The notes beneath the pieces were generated by a model. The model saw only the letters and a list, made by a program, of their open reading frames with translations, had not been told where the DNA came from and did no database searches. A stretch of DNA of 9,560 bases, from the NCBI GenBank assembly GCA_947628465.1, contig CANQZZ010000047.1, positions 1 to 9,560 on the forward strand, written 5' to 3'. Of this stretch, positions 1-6,355 are shown piece after piece. Position numbers and translations under genes: made by a program. The stretch comes from an uncultured Clostridia bacterium. GTDB taxonomy: Bacteria; Bacillota_A; Clostridia; TANB77; CAG-508. Position 1 is the stretch's first letter. Each line of letters opens with the position of its first letter.

Positions 1-2
1 AA

Positions 3-212
3 ACTCAAGAAATATTGTTGTTAGAAAATCAAGCTAATATAATAAAGACATTAAAACATGAATTAACACATGTATGGCTATATGAGTATGGACATAATCA
101 ACATAAAAAAGAATTTAATTTTGAAGATATATGCGAAATTGTAGCAAGTAGTAATGATTTTATAAATGAGGTAGTAAAAAATTTAAGGAGGAAAATAAAT
201 GTTAGCTTTTAA
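3..212 (+). CDS. Zinc-metallopeptidase-like phage protein, C-terminal part (HELTH motif)
   Basis: The frame is open through the left window edge, so the gene is 5'-partial and its start is not visible; the TTG codons at 15 and 18 are probably internal leucines. The visible 69 residues include LKHELTHVWLYEYG, a zinc-binding HExxH motif in a helix, as in the ImmA/IrrE and SprT-like metallopeptidase folds. After it come an acidic stretch and an FEDICEIV segment. Small proteins ending this way sit just before the terminase genes in clostridial phages, as I recall. HExxH proteins of this type may cleave repressors or have unknown phage roles; the substrate cannot be told. The last 14 bases overlap the next small gene. 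The motif is seen directly; protease activity is inferred, and no third zinc ligand could be assigned with certainty. Confidence 0.6.
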   Translation, partial: TQEILLLENQANIIKTLKHELTHVWLYEYGHNQHKKEFNFEDICEIVASSNDFINEVVKNLRRKINVSF

Positions 213-303
213 AATTGGATTAATAATTGTGATGATATATGTAGTCTATAAAGAAGAAAAAGAATTGAGAGAGATTGAAAGAAGGCATAAAAATGGCAAA
301 TAG
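199..303 (+). CDS. Small single-span membrane peptide (34 aa)
   Basis: This short ORF starts at an ATG eight bases after a perfect AAGGAGG (185-191), one of the best ribosome binding sites in the window. It overlaps the end of the upstream metallopeptidase-like gene and the first bases of the small terminase gene, so translation is probably coupled. The peptide begins MLAFKIGLIIVMIYVVY, a hydrophobic helix of about 16 residues. A highly charged tail follows (KEEKELREIERRHKNGK) and would lie in the cytoplasm. The function is not recognised. Being a lone membrane span with a charged tail it could be a holin-like or regulatory peptide, but it lies before the terminases rather than in a lysis module, so that is speculation. 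Confidence 0.6.
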   Translation: MLAFKIGLIIVMIYVVYKEEKELREIERRHKNGK

Positions 304-643
304 TAATCCAAATAAAGAAAATTTAAAACCTTTTGGGCTTTTAACCGAGAAAGAACAGAGAAAGATAAGTCAAAAGGGAGGAAGAATTAGTGCTAAAAGA
401 AGAGCTGAAAGGAAAACATTAAAGGAAGAATTGTTATTACTATTGTCTACAGGTAATACACAAAACAAAATAAGTATAGCATTAATAGAACAAGCTCAAA
501 GAGGAAATACTAAGGCTTATGAAATAATTAGAGATACCATAGGAGAAAAACCAAAAGAAAACATTGATGTATCAGGACAAATTAATAATCCATTTACAGG
601 AATGACAACAGAAGAATTAAGGAAGATAGTAAATAGTGAATAA
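293..643 (+). CDS. terS: Putative terminase small subunit
   Basis: The protein has 116 residues from the ATG at 293. A TTG at 275 is in frame, but GAAGG at 281-285 is well spaced for 293, and the sequence MANSNPNKENLKPF is the usual type of beginning. The N-terminal half is basic: LTEKEQRKISQKGGRISAKRRAERKTLKEELLLLL resembles the KGG-repeat and basic-helix start of small terminase-like proteins of Firmicute phages. The middle (RGNTKAYEIIRDTIGEKPKE) matches the conserved 'AFEVIRDTAGQKP' type motif of those proteins. Small terminases bind the packaging start site and load the large subunit on DNA. The position directly before, and overlapping, the large terminase supports this role. No canonical helix-turn-helix was confirmed, so the assignment rests on context plus the two motif regions. 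Confidence 0.68.
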   Translation: MANSNPNKENLKPFGLLTEKEQRKISQKGGRISAKRRAERKTLKEELLLLLSTGNTQNKISIALIEQAQRGNTKAYEIIRDTIGEKPKENIDVSGQINNPFTGMTTEELRKIVNSE

Positions 644-2021
644 TATAAAAGAAGAATTGATAAAGCAAGCACGTTTAGAGTTAGCTAGACGTGATTTTTT
701 TGAATATTGTAAATTAACTGCACCTGATTTTTACAAAGAATATAGAAGCTTTTTAAAAAGTATGTGTAACGAGTTACAGAACTTTTATCAAAGTGACGAA
801 CAAATAATGGTAATAAATTTACCACCTAGACATGGTAAATCAAGAACAGCAGGAAAACTTGTAGAATGGATTTTCGGGCAGAATAATAAAGAAAAAGTAA
901 TGACTGGCTCATATAATGAAACATTATCAGGAACATTTGCTAAATCAGTAAGGGATACAATAGCATCAGAAAAAACAGAAGGGGTATTAGTATATAACGA
1001 TATATTTCCTAATACAAAAATAAAATATGGAGAGGCAAGTAGTAGCAAATGGGCATTAGAAGGTAGTAGTCAAGCAAATTATTTAGCAACATCTCCAACA
1101 GGAACAGCAACAGGATTTGGCTGTACAATAATGATAATAGATGACTTAATAAAAAATGTACAAGAAGCTTATAATGAAACAGTTTTACAAAAGCAGATAG
1201 ATTGGTTTAATAATACGATGCTATCAAGAACAGAGAATAATTTTAAGCTTATTATAATAATGACAAGATGGGCAAGTAATGATTTAGCAGGATATATACT
1301 TGATAATTTCGATAATGTAAGACATATAAATTATAAAGCCGTACAAGATGATGGAAGTATGCTTTGTGAAGAAATATTAAGAAAAAAAGATTATGAGTTA
1401 AAGACTAAAAACATGAATAAAGACATAATATATGCTAATTATCAACAAGAGCCTATTGATGTAAAGAATAGATTGTATAGTAATTTTAAAACATATGATA
1501 AACTACCGCCTGCACATTATATAATGAATTATACAGACACTGCTGATGAAGGCAGTGATTTTTTATGCTCAATAGATTATCAAATGTATAATAAAGAATA
1601 TTACATATTAGATATTATATATACACAAGATTCAATGGAAATAACAGAACCTGCAGTAGCAAAAATGATGACAAAAGATAATGTAGGTTATGCAAACATA
1701 GAAAGCAACAATGGTGGCAGAGGATTTGCAAGAAACGTACAAAGAGAATTAAAAGAATTAAAAAATAATCATACAAAGATAAATTGGTTTCATCAAAATG
1801 AAAATAAGATAGCGAGGATATTAAGTAATTCGACTGCAGTAATGAATAATATTTATTTTCCAATAAATTGGAAAGATAGATTTCCAGAGTTTGCAAGACA
1901 TATTTTGCATTATGTTAGAGATGGTAAAAACGAACATGATGATGCAGAAGATTGTTTAACTGGTGTATATGAAAATTCACGACCAAAGATGATAAGTTTT
2001 GGTTATAACAAAATAATGTAG
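636..2021 (+). CDS. terL: Phage terminase large subunit (packaging ATPase and nuclease)
   Basis: The protein has 461 residues and a GTG start that overlaps the small terminase stop; AAGGAAG at 619-625 serves as its binding site. The ATPase half shows a Walker A-type loop LPPRHGKS (residues 62-69), a Walker B strand IMIIDD (165-170) and the coupling motif IIIMTRW (206-212). The nuclease half shows YTDTADEGSDFL (299-310) with the first acidic cluster, ESNNGGRGFAR (356-366), and HDDAEDCLTG (434-443) with the last metal-binding aspartates. These are the signatures of the large-terminase family with the PPRHGKS loop (TIGR01630-like C-terminal domain). The enzyme powers DNA entry through the portal and cuts the concatemer. 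The length is normal and all key residues are present, so it looks functional. Confidence 0.95.
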   Translation: MNNIKEELIKQARLELARRDFFEYCKLTAPDFYKEYRSFLKSMCNELQNFYQSDEQIMVINLPPRHGKSRTAGKLVEWIFGQNNKEKVMTGSYNETLSGTFAKSVRDTIASEKTEGVLVYNDIFPNTKIKYGEASSSKWALEGSSQANYLATSPTGTATGFGCTIMIIDDLIKNVQEAYNETVLQKQIDWFNNTMLSRTENNFKLIIIMTRWASNDLAGYILDNFDNVRHINYKAVQDDGSMLCEEILRKKDYELKTKNMNKDIIYANYQQEPIDVKNRLYSNFKTYDKLPPAHYIMNYTDTADEGSDFLCSIDYQMYNKEYYILDIIYTQDSMEITEPAVAKMMTKDNVGYANIESNNGGRGFARNVQRELKELKNNHTKINWFHQNENKIARILSNSTAVMNNIYFPINWKDRFPEFARHILHYVRDGKNEHDDAEDCLTGVYENSRPKMISFGYNKIM

Positions 2022-2030
2022 GAGGGAAAA

Positions 2031-3659
2031 ATGGCACAAAAAAAAATACAGTATCAAGATGATTTTTTAAGTGAAGCAAATATAAATAGTAATATAAATA
2101 TTTTATGGGGCAAAGCATTACCTATATTGTTACATAGAAAATATTTGTATGAGAGATTTACAAGAGAGAATGATAAAAGTGATGTAATAGTAGCATTAGA
2201 ACAATATATATCTATAATAGCATCAGGCTATTTTGGTGGAAAAGAACCTCAGTATAAAGTACAAAAGGTAAATGAAACGCAAAAAGGCATATTAAAAAAA
2301 ATATTTAAGAAAGTATTTGGAGAAAAGAATAATTCAGAGGAATTTCAAGCTATCATTGATTATATTACTAAATATAATGACAATGGTAGTTTTTTCTATG
2401 ATGTTGTGTTAGATTTTATTACTACTGGAGCTTGTTATGGACTTGTATATCAAAGAAAACAAGATGATGAATTAGTTTATGCTCATACATCTAGTTTAAA
2501 TTCAGTAGCAATTTGGAATTATGACACACCAAGCCAAAAAATAGGTTTGCTAAGAGCATGGTTTGAAAATACAGCAAAAGGTGGAATAGAAACTCATTTA
2601 GAGATAATAACAAAAGATTATAAAAAACAATTTGTTGATGGTATAGAAAAAACATCAATAACGGAATCAGCAGAGTATGAATTTAAAGAAGTAGATGGTA
2701 GTAAGAAAGGTGTTTACTGGGATGATTTACCTATATTTGCAGTAGAAAACCCAACAGGGCTTTGTTTTTTTGAGAATGTTATTCCTTTAATAAAAAAACA
2801 TGAACAAGTAATAAGAAACAATGCAAATACTTTCCAATATAATGATGATGCAAAATTAAAGATAACAGGATTTGAACCAGAAAATGAGGCATTAATACAA
2901 GTAACTGATGAAGAAGGACAACCAAAAGTAGACGACAATGGAAGTCCAGTAATGATACAGAACCCTGCAAGAACTCAAGAAGATAATGCAATACTAAATG
3001 CGAAAGTATTTTATACTCCAGATAAAGACGGAGATATAGACTGGTTAATAAAAAATATAAATGATACAGCCTCAGAAAATCATAAAAAGACCTGCTTAGA
3101 TATGGCGCTTATGACGAGTGGAGTGCCTAATGTAACAGACCAAGGATTTACAGATGCAGATAATGCATCTGCATTAGAGAAGAAATTCTTCCCACTTGAG
3201 CAATTTTTACAACAACCTCATCACTTATTCAAAAAAGAATTATTAAGAATGTGGGAAATGATAACAAATAGAATTAACTTAAAAAGAGGAACTAATTTTG
3301 ATTTTAGAGATATTGAAATTACTTTGAAGAGAAACCTTCCACAAAATAATCAAGAAATAATTGATACTTGGTTAAAATTAAGAGGATTATTAAGTGATAA
3401 AACAGTAATAGAACATCTTCCTTATGATTTAGATGCAGAAAGTGAATTAGCAGAGATAGATGCACAAAATGAAGCTAATATAGAAAAGAATATTCAAAAT
3501 ATGCAAAAAATGGGACAAGATGTAAGTAATGTTGCTCTAAATACGAAACAGGATAATCCTAATAAGAAATTTGAGCAAGATGATGAAGTAAAGAAAGAAA
3601 ATATAAAACAATCAGATACAGTAACAAAAATGGATAAAGAAGAAAAGAAGGTGTCGTAA
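2031..3659 (+). CDS. Portal protein, SPP1 gp6-like
   Basis: The 542-residue protein begins at an ATG five bases after GGAGG that overlaps the terminase stop. Its size, acidic composition and position between large terminase and minor head protein match the SPP1 gp6-type portal family. Typical regions are an early helical part with YISIIASGYFGGKEPQY (about residues 58-75), a central wing with beta-rich segments, and MTSGVPNVTDQGFTDADNASALEKKFFPLEQF (about 361-392), which matches the conserved region before the crown in these portals. The last 60 residues are low-complexity, rich in Lys, Glu, Asn and Gln, and probably disordered. Twelve copies would form the ring at one capsid vertex through which DNA passes and to which the connector attaches. 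No frame damage is seen. Confidence 0.9.
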   Translation: MAQKKIQYQDDFLSEANINSNINILWGKALPILLHRKYLYERFTRENDKSDVIVALEQYISIIASGYFGGKEPQYKVQKVNETQKGILKKIFKKVFGEKNNSEEFQAIIDYITKYNDNGSFFYDVVLDFITTGACYGLVYQRKQDDELVYAHTSSLNSVAIWNYDTPSQKIGLLRAWFENTAKGGIETHLEIITKDYKKQFVDGIEKTSITESAEYEFKEVDGSKKGVYWDDLPIFAVENPTGLCFFENVIPLIKKHEQVIRNNANTFQYNDDAKLKITGFEPENEALIQVTDEEGQPKVDDNGSPVMIQNPARTQEDNAILNAKVFYTPDKDGDIDWLIKNINDTASENHKKTCLDMALMTSGVPNVTDQGFTDADNASALEKKFFPLEQFLQQPHHLFKKELLRMWEMITNRINLKRGTNFDFRDIEITLKRNLPQNNQEIIDTWLKLRGLLSDKTVIEHLPYDLDAESELAEIDAQNEANIEKNIQNMQKMGQDVSNVALNTKQDNPNKKFEQDDEVKKENIKQSDTVTKMDKEEKKVS

Positions 3660-3869
3660 ATGGAAAATAATAAATGTACAATAGAAATGGTATTAGCAGA
3701 AAAAGATAATTTAGTAGAAAGATTAAAAGCAAGTGAAGTTGAAAAAGAAAAAATTAAATATGAATATGAACGAAAAATACATAATATTACAGAAGAATAT
3801 AACAAAAAGATAGAAACAATGATAATGAACACAAAAGCATTAGTTAAAAGATTAACAGAATTAATGTAG
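3660..3869 (+). CDS. Small coiled-coil protein of unknown function (69 aa)
   Basis: The ATG follows the portal stop without any gap, with GAAGG about a dozen bases upstream inside the portal end, so translation is coupled to the portal. The 69-residue product is almost wholly predicted helix. It has regularly spaced hydrophobic residues between Lys and Glu (for example MVLAEKDNLVERLKASEVEKEKI), consistent with a coiled coil, and it has no membrane span or signal. I do not recognise a family. Sitting between the portal and the minor head protein, it could be a small virion or assembly factor, but nothing in the sequence proves this. The codon use is like its neighbours. Confidence 0.7.
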   Translation: MENNKCTIEMVLAEKDNLVERLKASEVEKEKIKYEYERKIHNITEEYNKKIETMIMNTKALVKRLTELM

Positions 3870-3882
3870 AGAGGTGTTGCAA

Positions 3883-4890
3883 ATGGATAATTGGCAATAC
3901 CATGATACTAAAATGCGAGAATTAAAAGGATTATATAATCGTATTAGTAAACAAACACAAAATAGATTACAAGAAATATTTGATAGTATAGATTTTGCAT
4001 GGGATTATATGTATAATATTGCAGATAAACAGCATAAACAAAGAATAAATACATATATAGAAGAATGGAAAGATAAAGGCTTATTAATTGGCTATTTTGG
4101 AATGTTAGCAAATAGTATTTATAAAAGAACAAGAGTAAAAAATAGTGAAATACTAGAATTACTTATATATGGTGCTTACATAGAAGAACAAAACAAGCTA
4201 GAAGAAACAGAATTAAATACTTTTAAAGACGTTGCAAATTATTATTATCAACAAGGACAAATAGAAGTAAATAAAACATTACCTAAAAAGAAAAGAAAAT
4301 TAGTATCTGTAATACCAGATGCTATTTTTTTAGCATTATTAGATATGCCAAACGCTAAAGGATATGTTTGGAACGAATATTTAGAAACTATAATAAAATA
4401 TAATGCAGAACAAATATATAGACAAATGCTTATCAATATGCAACAAAATAAAGTTAATGATATAGATGACAGTATTTATCAAAATATAATTAAAAAACAA
4501 CAAAATTCTAAATTATCAATAAATCAAGACAAAATATCAGGTGCAGTAGATAATGAATTAATAGGATTAAATAACTTAGCAAAAGTAGAAGGAATAAAAT
4601 CAATAGCAGAAGATAATAGTAAAGTAAGATTTATAGCAACAATAGATGGACATGAAACAGATATGTGCAGTAGTTTAAATAATCAATTGTTTTATATAAA
4701 TAAGGTAAATGAGTTTGATAGGTATTATGGGCAAACACAAAAAGATTTAAGGATTACTAGGTTTAAGATTATAGGACTGGTGCTTCGGTTTAAATCTTCC
4801 ACCTATAATTCGGACACTTCCATTATTGTCGTTCGACTATTGTTTATAATACTGATTATACAAGTAAAGATTTTAGAAATGGCAATATAA
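3883..4890 (+). CDS. Minor head protein, SPP1 gp7/MuF type, N-terminal part of a frameshifted gene
   Basis: The best start is the ATG at 3883, six bases after GAGGTG; a GTG at 3874 lies within that binding site. The first 290 or so residues are mostly helical and end in DGHETDMC (255-262), then LNNQLFYINKVNEFDRYYG. This is the hallmark of the C-terminal MuF domain (SPP1 gp7 family), whose members bind the portal and are packaged in the procapsid. The family then continues GLxxGLNLPPI...HFHYCRS. Here the frame is lost just after GLVL (4785), and the last 34 or so residues to 4890 (RFKSSTYNSD onward) are out-of-frame junk. The missing motif continues in the other two frames, and the gene originally ran to 5342. 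The readable product is thus truncated and lacks the conserved Cys/His end of the domain. Confidence 0.8.
   Translation: MDNWQYHDTKMRELKGLYNRISKQTQNRLQEIFDSIDFAWDYMYNIADKQHKQRINTYIEEWKDKGLLIGYFGMLANSIYKRTRVKNSEILELLIYGAYIEEQNKLEETELNTFKDVANYYYQQGQIEVNKTLPKKKRKLVSVIPDAIFLALLDMPNAKGYVWNEYLETIIKYNAEQIYRQMLINMQQNKVNDIDDSIYQNIIKKQQNSKLSINQDKISGAVDNELIGLNNLAKVEGIKSIAEDNSKVRFIATIDGHETDMCSSLNNQLFYINKVNEFDRYYGQTQKDLRITRFKIIGLVLRFKSSTYNSDTSIIVVRLLFIILIIQVKILEMAI
4774..4841 (+). other. Double frameshift site inside the MuF motif
   Basis: Three consecutive pieces of one conserved motif occur in three different frames. GLVL is read at 4774-4785 in the frame of the N-terminal gene part. GLNLPPI is read at 4787-4807, one base later in phase. 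GHFHYCRSTI is read at 4812-4841, one further base later in phase, and continues to 5342. Removing one base near 4786 and one near 4808 restores a single frame; two-base losses at each place would explain it as well. The middle frame is bounded by TAG at 4772-4774, and the last frame has TAA at 4806-4808, so no single shift repairs the gene. The cause (decay, sequencing or assembly error, recoding) cannot be settled from the sequence. Confidence 0.85.
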
Positions 4891-5342
4891 TAGGAGAAGA
4901 ACAATATAAAGCATTAAGGGAATATCTAAAAAGTACTTCATATAAAATTAATTCTAAATTATATAACAATGAAAAATTATCAGAAGAAGACAAGGAATAT
5001 ATTAAAAATTTAGATGAAGCATTAAAAGGAATGCCAATATATAAAGGCTGGGTAAAAAGAAGTGTTTATGTAAGAGATACCGAAGATGTAGAAAAAGTTT
5101 TATCTATATTTGATAACAAACAAAGAATAGGACATTGGAATAGTTATATATCTTCTTCACTAGGAGTCTATGATACAAGTTTTAAAATGATAATGAAAAT
5201 AAAATCAAAAACTGGCAGGAATTTGTCAACATTGAATGATGAAGGTGGAGGAGAAATATTGTTTAGTAGAAATACAGAGTTTCAATTAATTGACATAAAA
5301 AATAAAAATGGTATAATATATGTTAAGTTGGAGGAATTATAA
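4812..5342 (+). pseudogene. ADP-ribosyltransferase-like domain, C-terminal part of the frameshifted MuF gene
   Basis: This frame is open from 4809 and carries the rest of the minor head gene: GHFHYCRSTIVYN, a helical link (EEQYKALREYL...SEEDKEYIKNLDEAL) and then a domain like the ADP-ribosyltransferase exotoxin fold. Its features are MPIYKGWVKRSVYV with the candidate NAD-binding Arg, WNSYISSSLGV for the S-x-S strand, and GGGEILFSRNTEFQLI for the strand with the candidate catalytic Glu. MuF proteins with such C-terminal toxin domains are known from temperate phages. The first ATG of the frame is at 5031 and lacks a properly spaced binding site, so a free-standing gene starting there (103 residues) is unlikely. 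If intact, the fusion would be about 485 residues. The first Glu of the usual E-x-E pair appears to be Gly. Activity is doubtful because of the upstream shifts. Confidence 0.75.
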
Positions 5343-5343
5343 T

Positions 5344-5502
5344 ATGAAACCTAATAGAAATTTAAACAATGAAATGACAAAAGAAGAGAAAAAAAGCAGT
5401 TTAGAAGCTCAATTTTGGAATAATAAACAGAACATAGATAAAAATTCAAAACTAAACAAAAAAATAGAGAAACTATGTAAAAACATAGATTTTAACAAAT
5501 AG
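5344..5502 (+). CDS. Small basic hypothetical protein (52 aa)
   Basis: The ATG at 5344 lies nine bases after GGAGG (5330-5334), which sits in the end of the ADP-ribosyltransferase part; the gap to that stop codon is one base. An earlier in-frame TTG at 5320 has no binding site. The product (MKPNRNLNNEMTKEEKKSSL onward) is polar and rich in Lys and Asn, with a probable central helix around EEKKSSLEAQFWNNKQN and no membrane span. I recognise no family. Genes just after a MuF-toxin can encode immunity proteins, but this one is very short and nothing in it supports that specifically. Its stop codon lies inside the 5' arm of the following terminator hairpin. Confidence 0.6.
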   Translation: MKPNRNLNNEMTKEEKKSSLEAQFWNNKQNIDKNSKLNKKIEKLCKNIDFNK

Positions 5503-5528
5503 CACTTACTAAATAAGTAGGTGCTTTT
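5501..5528 (+). terminator. Intrinsic terminator after the 52-aa gene
   Basis: A 10-bp stem pairs 5501-5510 (AGCACTTACT) with 5516-5525 (AGTAGGTGCT), with one G-T pair and the loop AAATA. It is followed by TTTT-ATTAT and preceded by an A-rich stretch. It begins within the stop codon of the upstream gene. In the middle of a late operon it would probably act as a partial terminator or as a processing/stability hairpin rather than a full stop. Confidence 0.75.
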
Positions 5529-5549
5529 ATTATGGAAAGAAGGTGTAAT

Positions 5550-5639
5550 ATGGCAGTACAAATAACAGCTATAATTTGTGGTACTATAATAGCATTAGCA
5601 ATAATAGGACAGTTTGGAAATGATAAAGATAAAAAATAG
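5550..5639 (+). CDS. Very small membrane peptide (29 aa)
   Basis: The ATG at 5550 is preceded by GAAGGTG with good spacing; an ATG at 5532 is in frame but has no binding site. The peptide reads MAVQITAIICGTIIALAIIGQ, a single hydrophobic helix with one Cys, and ends in a short charged tail (FGNDKDKK). It is enclosed between two hairpin terminators, apart from the flanking head genes. Its shape is like small holin-like or toxin-like membrane peptides, but no known family is recognised. It is too short to judge coding by codon use alone. The case rests on the binding site, the clean hydrophobic segment and the position between terminators. Confidence 0.5.
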   Translation: MAVQITAIICGTIIALAIIGQFGNDKDKK

Positions 5640-5666
5640 TTATTAATATTTTAATATTATATATCA

Positions 5667-5692
5667 AAGACGTAGACGTACGTCTTATTTTT
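5667..5692 (+). terminator. Intrinsic terminator after the 29-aa peptide gene
   Basis: A perfect 8-bp stem pairs 5667-5674 (AAGACGTA) with 5679-5686 (TACGTCTT) around the 4-base loop GACG, followed by ATTTTT. It lies 27 bases after the small peptide's stop and before the scaffold leader. The inner GACGTACGTC is also a palindrome. This is a strong rho-independent terminator shape. Confidence 0.75.
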
Positions 5693-5763
5693 ATGCCGTT
5701 TTATCGATAGTTAGGCTTAATAAAATAAACGAAATAATTTAATAGTAACAATTGGGGCAATAA

Positions 5764-5851
5764 ATGCAACTGTTGGGACAAGGAGTAAAAAATGGAAGAA
5801 GAAAAGAAAGTTGATGCAACAGCTGGGGGAGAAGGTCCAACTGCTGGGACA
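5764..5851 (+). repeat. Short related repeats across the scaffold start
   Basis: Three related 14-17-base units occur: ATGCAACTGTTGGGACA (5764-5780) just before the ribosome binding site, ATGCAACAGCTGGGGGA (5814-5830), and CCAACTGCTGGGACA (5837-5851). Units one and three share 13 of 14 bases in CAACTG-TGGGACA. The second and third encode the ATAGG and TAGT pieces at the scaffold N-terminus. The first is upstream of the ATG and in another frame. They may come from local duplication; a role as a translational operator is only a guess. Confidence 0.5.
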
Positions 5852-6334
5852 GAAACAAAAAAAGAGACACAAACTTTTGATGAGGTATTAAGTAATAAAG
5901 AATATCAAGCAGAGTTTGACAGAAGAGTTCAAAAGGCTATTGAAACAGCCAAAACTAAATGGCAAGAAATTAACGATGCCCAAAAAACAGAGGCTGAGAA
6001 ATTAGCAAAAATGAACAAAGAACAAAAGCTAGAATATGAAGCACAAAAAGAACGCAGAGAAAAAGAAGATGCGTTAGCTAAATTGAACGCTTATGAATTA
6101 AAAGACAAAGCAATCGAAATAGCAAAAGAAAAAGGAGTAGACATATCTTTATTATCTTACTTTGATTACTCGACAATTAAGGCAGAAGAACTAAATGGCA
6201 AAATAGACGAAATATCTAATGCATTTAATAAAGCCGTAGAAAAAGCAGTCAATGAAAGACTAAAAGAAGATACTCCAACTACTAAGACAGGAATGGAAGG
6301 AAGCCAACCTAAACCAATTCCTAAAGTATTTTAA
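5792..6334 (+). CDS. Capsid scaffolding protein (DUF4355-like)
   Basis: The start is ATG 5792 with AAGGAG six bases upstream. The 180-residue product is acidic and helical. It begins with a Gly/Thr-rich disordered segment (DATAGGEGPTAGTE), then LSNKEYQAEFDRRVQKAIETAKTKW (residues 34-58), the typical signature of the DUF4355 family of phage scaffolds. A long charged coiled coil (about 58-110) follows, then AIEIAKEKGVDISLLSYFDYST, and the protein ends in a Pro/Lys-rich tail (QPKPIPKVF). Scaffolds of this kind fill the procapsid interior, bind capsid subunits through their C-terminal end, and leave during maturation. The gene directly precedes the capsid gene, as expected. No internal protease is seen nearby. 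Confidence 0.88.
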   Translation: MEEEKKVDATAGGEGPTAGTETKKETQTFDEVLSNKEYQAEFDRRVQKAIETAKTKWQEINDAQKTEAEKLAKMNKEQKLEYEAQKERREKEDALAKLNAYELKDKAIEIAKEKGVDISLLSYFDYSTIKAEELNGKIDEISNAFNKAVEKAVNERLKEDTPTTKTGMEGSQPKPIPKVF

Positions 6335-6355
6335 TATTAAAGGGGGAATTTAATC

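Noticed and set aside
275..292. TTG start at 275 for the small terminase
   Set aside because: The ATG at 293 has a well placed GAAGG site, and the extra residues MKEGIK look like the binding-site region read as protein.
788..1048. Minus-strand ORFs opposite the terminase, portal and other head genes
   Set aside because: They are mirror frames of genuine plus-strand genes, have odd Leu/Phe/Ser-rich composition, and lack convincing starts and binding sites.
4842..4890. Hydrophobic C-terminal tail of the minor head protein as a membrane anchor
   Set aside because: The hydrophobic run (LLFIILIIQVKIL) is a product of reading the wrong frame after the shift; the same DNA encodes family-typical residues in the other frame.
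5031..5342. A free-standing 103-residue ADP-ribosyltransferase gene from ATG 5031
   Set aside because: The frame continues upstream to 4809 with the conserved MuF ending and linker, and the only purine run before 5031 is too close to serve as a binding site.
5344..5502. Immunity protein for the ADP-ribosyltransferase domain
   Set aside because: Only position supports it; the protein is 52 polar residues without a recognised family, and the toxin gene appears broken.
5693..5763. A promoter for the scaffold-capsid block after the second terminator
   Set aside because: The stretch is AT-rich, but I could not find a -35 and -10 pair with proper spacing that I would defend; RNA 5'-end mapping would be decisive.
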